DNA of 5,718 nucleotides, from assembly GCA_028274825.1 (NCBI GenBank), contig JAQCMZ010000149.1:1-5718 (forward strand), read 5' to 3'. The stretch's first letter is position 1, and each line of letters begins with the position of its first letter. Of the stretch, positions 4,628-5,718 are shown one piece after another. Source of the DNA: Haloferacaceae archaeon (lineage in GTDB: Archaea > Halobacteriota > Halobacteria > Halobacteriales > Haloferacaceae). Both the position numbers and the translations under genes were made by a program. The notes below the pieces were generated by a model, which ran no database searches, was not told where the DNA came from, and saw nothing but the letters and a program-made list of their open reading frames with translations.

Positions 4628-4929
4628 ACCCACCATACGGTGTGTCTCTCGTGTGCTGGAACGTCCTGGTGTAGTCAGTCCATAGTAGAGCTATCGGCTA
4701 GCGGTCATACACTGCTTGTTGTCAAGGTGGCTCTCGTTACACTGATTGTGTCTGTCACCGTGGCTGCTCATGGGGTCTGCTACAAGCGGCTAATGGCCGA
4801 GCGAGTCGTCACATGGGATAGATACTGGTTACGGTGATAGAATACAGTCTCTCGGTTCTCGCCACATTTCAGTCGAGAACCCGGCCTGTCAGACCAGCAA
4901 GAGAGGCTTACTACTGCCCTGCGCGTGTG
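4628..4929. other. Convergent intergenic region
   Basis: The gap lies between the 3' ends of UPF0058 and DUF555. GGTTCTCG (4854-4861) and CGAGAACC (4874-4881) form a perfect 8-bp hairpin with a 12-nt loop, about 50-75 nt past the DUF555 stop codon on its strand. A 65-codon plus-strand frame (4640-4837) has a hydrophobic centre but no ribosome binding site, no acidic haloarchaeal composition and no recognised family, so I leave it out. Confidence 0.3.
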
Positions 4930-5385
4930 TCACTCGTCGACCATCTCTTCGAACTCAGGCAGGAGATCGTCTGATTTTTCATCCGCGTTCGACTCGATGT
5001 CGACATCAAGTTGTTCCTCGAGACTCTCCTCAGCACCGATATTAGCGTTATCTGTGATATCGGTGACTTCGAGAACTTTTAGCGGAATGTCCTGTAGGAG
5101 TTGCCCGATCTCCTTGCGAGCGATGCGACTCGCGTGCTCTTCACGATCGACATTGAACACGGTCATTTCCAGTTCGAGTGCAACAAGAGCTTCATCGGCC
5201 GCCACAAAGGCGGGGGGAATCTCCTCGCCATTGGGCGCTGTTTTCGAGCCCATCTCAATTTCGACGTAGTTCAGGTCGGGATTCAACATCTCACCAGTTT
5301 TCGAGATGGCAATCCGAATGGCCTCATCTTCGGTCTCGACGTCGTACACGGGCACGGCAGCCTCTACGACGACTCGACAATCCAT
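4930..5385 (-). CDS. DUF555 / UPF0212 family protein
   Basis: A 151-residue protein of an archaeal family without known function. The core, residues about 1-105, matches haloarchaeal members as I remember them: CRVVVEAAVPVYDVETEDEA, AISKTGEMLNPDLNYVEIE, PPAFVAADEALVALELEM and FNVDREEHASRIARKEIGQ. The remaining ~45 residues are a strongly acidic tail rich in D and E, typical of salt-adapted proteins and possibly disordered. Methanogen members carry a CPxCG-type metal site after the first alpha-beta unit. Here that position reads GSKTAPNGEE, and the only cysteine is Cys3, so no zinc site can form. The ATG at 5383-5385 gives the conserved N-terminus. There is no Shine-Dalgarno sequence, so a leaderless message is plausible. 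It is convergent with UPF0058 and divergent from the probable gene at 5705. Confidence 0.88.
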   Translation of the reverse strand: MDCRVVVEAAVPVYDVETEDEAIRIAISKTGEMLNPDLNYVEIEMGSKTAPNGEEIPPAFVAADEALVALELEMTVFNVDREEHASRIARKEIGQLLQDIPLKVLEVTDITDNANIGAEESLEEQLDVDIESNADEKSDDLLPEFEEMVDE

Positions 5386-5635
5386 TACGACTGGCAGTTA
5401 CAGGTGAGTGAGTATGAACCTTCGGCTTAGAGTGTAGATACGCCGATAGCGTAGCTGGCTGATCAGCTATATCCCGCCACACGGGGTCGTCTCGAGACGA
5501 ATAGACCATCCCGTTCAGTTGCTCCGTCTGCAGAAGCTAAGATAACTGGCAAAGTATCCGCCGACAAACAGTCACAGATTGAATTTGCCGGAAGACGACC
5601 GGTATTCTGTCACCCGGCGGCACCGTTTTCTCGCA
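5386..5635. promoter_or_regulatory. Divergent intergenic region with palindromes
   Basis: No gene is seen. GCTGATCAGC (5458-5467), flanked by TAGCTG and CAGCTA (5452-5469), and TCGTCTCGAGACGA (5487-5500) are perfect palindromes about 30 nt apart. GATATAG on the minus strand (about 5467-5473) could be a TATA element for the DUF555 gene, but it would give a leader of some 55 nt, so it is only one candidate. GCCGG (5587-5591) and CCGGC (5614-5618) form a small stem upstream of the next promoter. Confidence 0.3.
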
Positions 5636-5646
5636 GATATAAGAAC
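5636..5646 (+). promoter_or_regulatory. TATA-like box of the gene starting at 5705
   Basis: GATATAAGAAC is a good archaeal TATA-box match. Initiation about 25 nt downstream, near 5665, would leave a leader of about 40 nt before the ATG at 5705. No strong Shine-Dalgarno sequence is visible in that leader. Confidence 0.45.
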
Positions 5647-5704
5647 ACATACGTCTGAGCATAGCCTGCACAGTCGCCGCCAAACTGATCGCGTATCGCC
5701 GCAG

Positions 5705-5718
5705 ATGTCTCAGCGTAT
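5705..5718 (+). CDS. Start of a rightward gene, possibly a thermosome subunit (partial)
   Basis: Only ATG TCT CAG CGT AT is present before the window ends, giving MSQR plus an incomplete codon compatible with Met or Ile. Many haloarchaeal thermosome (group II chaperonin) subunits begin MSQRMQQGQPM, as I remember them, and a final ATG codon would fit. A clear TATA-like box at 5636-5646 supports a transcript starting here. Four codons cannot identify a protein, so this is a suggestion based on the start and promoter alone. Confidence 0.35.

Noticed and set aside
4640..4837. 65-codon frame with a hydrophobic middle (possible small membrane protein)
   Set aside because: There is no ribosome binding site or recognised family, and its composition does not resemble the neighbouring genes. 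It cannot be supported from sequence alone.
5101..5430. 109-codon plus-strand frame opposite DUF555
   Set aside because: It is antisense to a clear family protein whose codon structure explains the open frame.
1..5718. CRISPR array, tRNA or rRNA genes
   Set aside because: No regularly spaced direct repeats, no tRNA cloverleaf with the TTCGAAT-type arm and no rRNA-like conserved sequence were found. The three-way junction at 2389-2465 lacks tRNA features.

Overview
The window looks like chromosomal DNA of a halophilic archaeon (class Halobacteria). The evidence is a complete transcription factor B, an archaeal IF2 beta subunit, a UPF0058 protein and a DUF555/UPF0212 protein, all acidic in character and close to haloarchaeal sequences as I remember them. 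Base composition is moderate for a haloarchaeon, and only about 36% of the bases lie in the four complete genes. A lower-GC, repeat-rich lineage such as Haloquadratum would fit, but the species cannot be fixed from this sequence.

Layout: 1-777 is non-coding. It holds an IS200/IS605-type end hairpin (52-84), a decayed repeat copy 'A' (about 165-378), several small palindromes and the AT-rich promoter zone of the next gene. 778-1755 (+) encodes transcription factor B. 1756-3619 is a long gene-free stretch containing at least five structured hairpins. Three read as ends built around GGGTCAAGCCC, one is a three-way-junction fold at 2389-2465, and two share an 18-nt core. It also contains repeat copy 'B' (homologous to A) and a pair of diverged, collinear, inverted ~265-nt copies, 'P' (2514-2782) and 'Q' (3086-3347). 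I read this block as a graveyard of IS200/IS605 (IS1341-type) or MITE-like elements with structured RNA-like ends and no intact tnpA or tnpB.

3620-4024 (-) encodes aIF2 beta. It diverges from UPF0058 (4355-4588, +), and the 330-nt spacer carries overlapping inverted repeats and a TATA-like box. UPF0058 converges on DUF555/UPF0212 (4930-5385, -). 5386-5704 is a divergent promoter region with a clear TATA-like box. The last four codons, MSQR, are probably the start of a rightward gene, possibly a thermosome subunit.

The genes belong to core information processing (transcription initiation, translation initiation) plus two conserved archaeal proteins of unknown function. They do not form an operon: orientations alternate and each has its own promoter region. 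The most interesting material is the non-coding repeat family between 1756 and 3619 and its relatives at the left edge.
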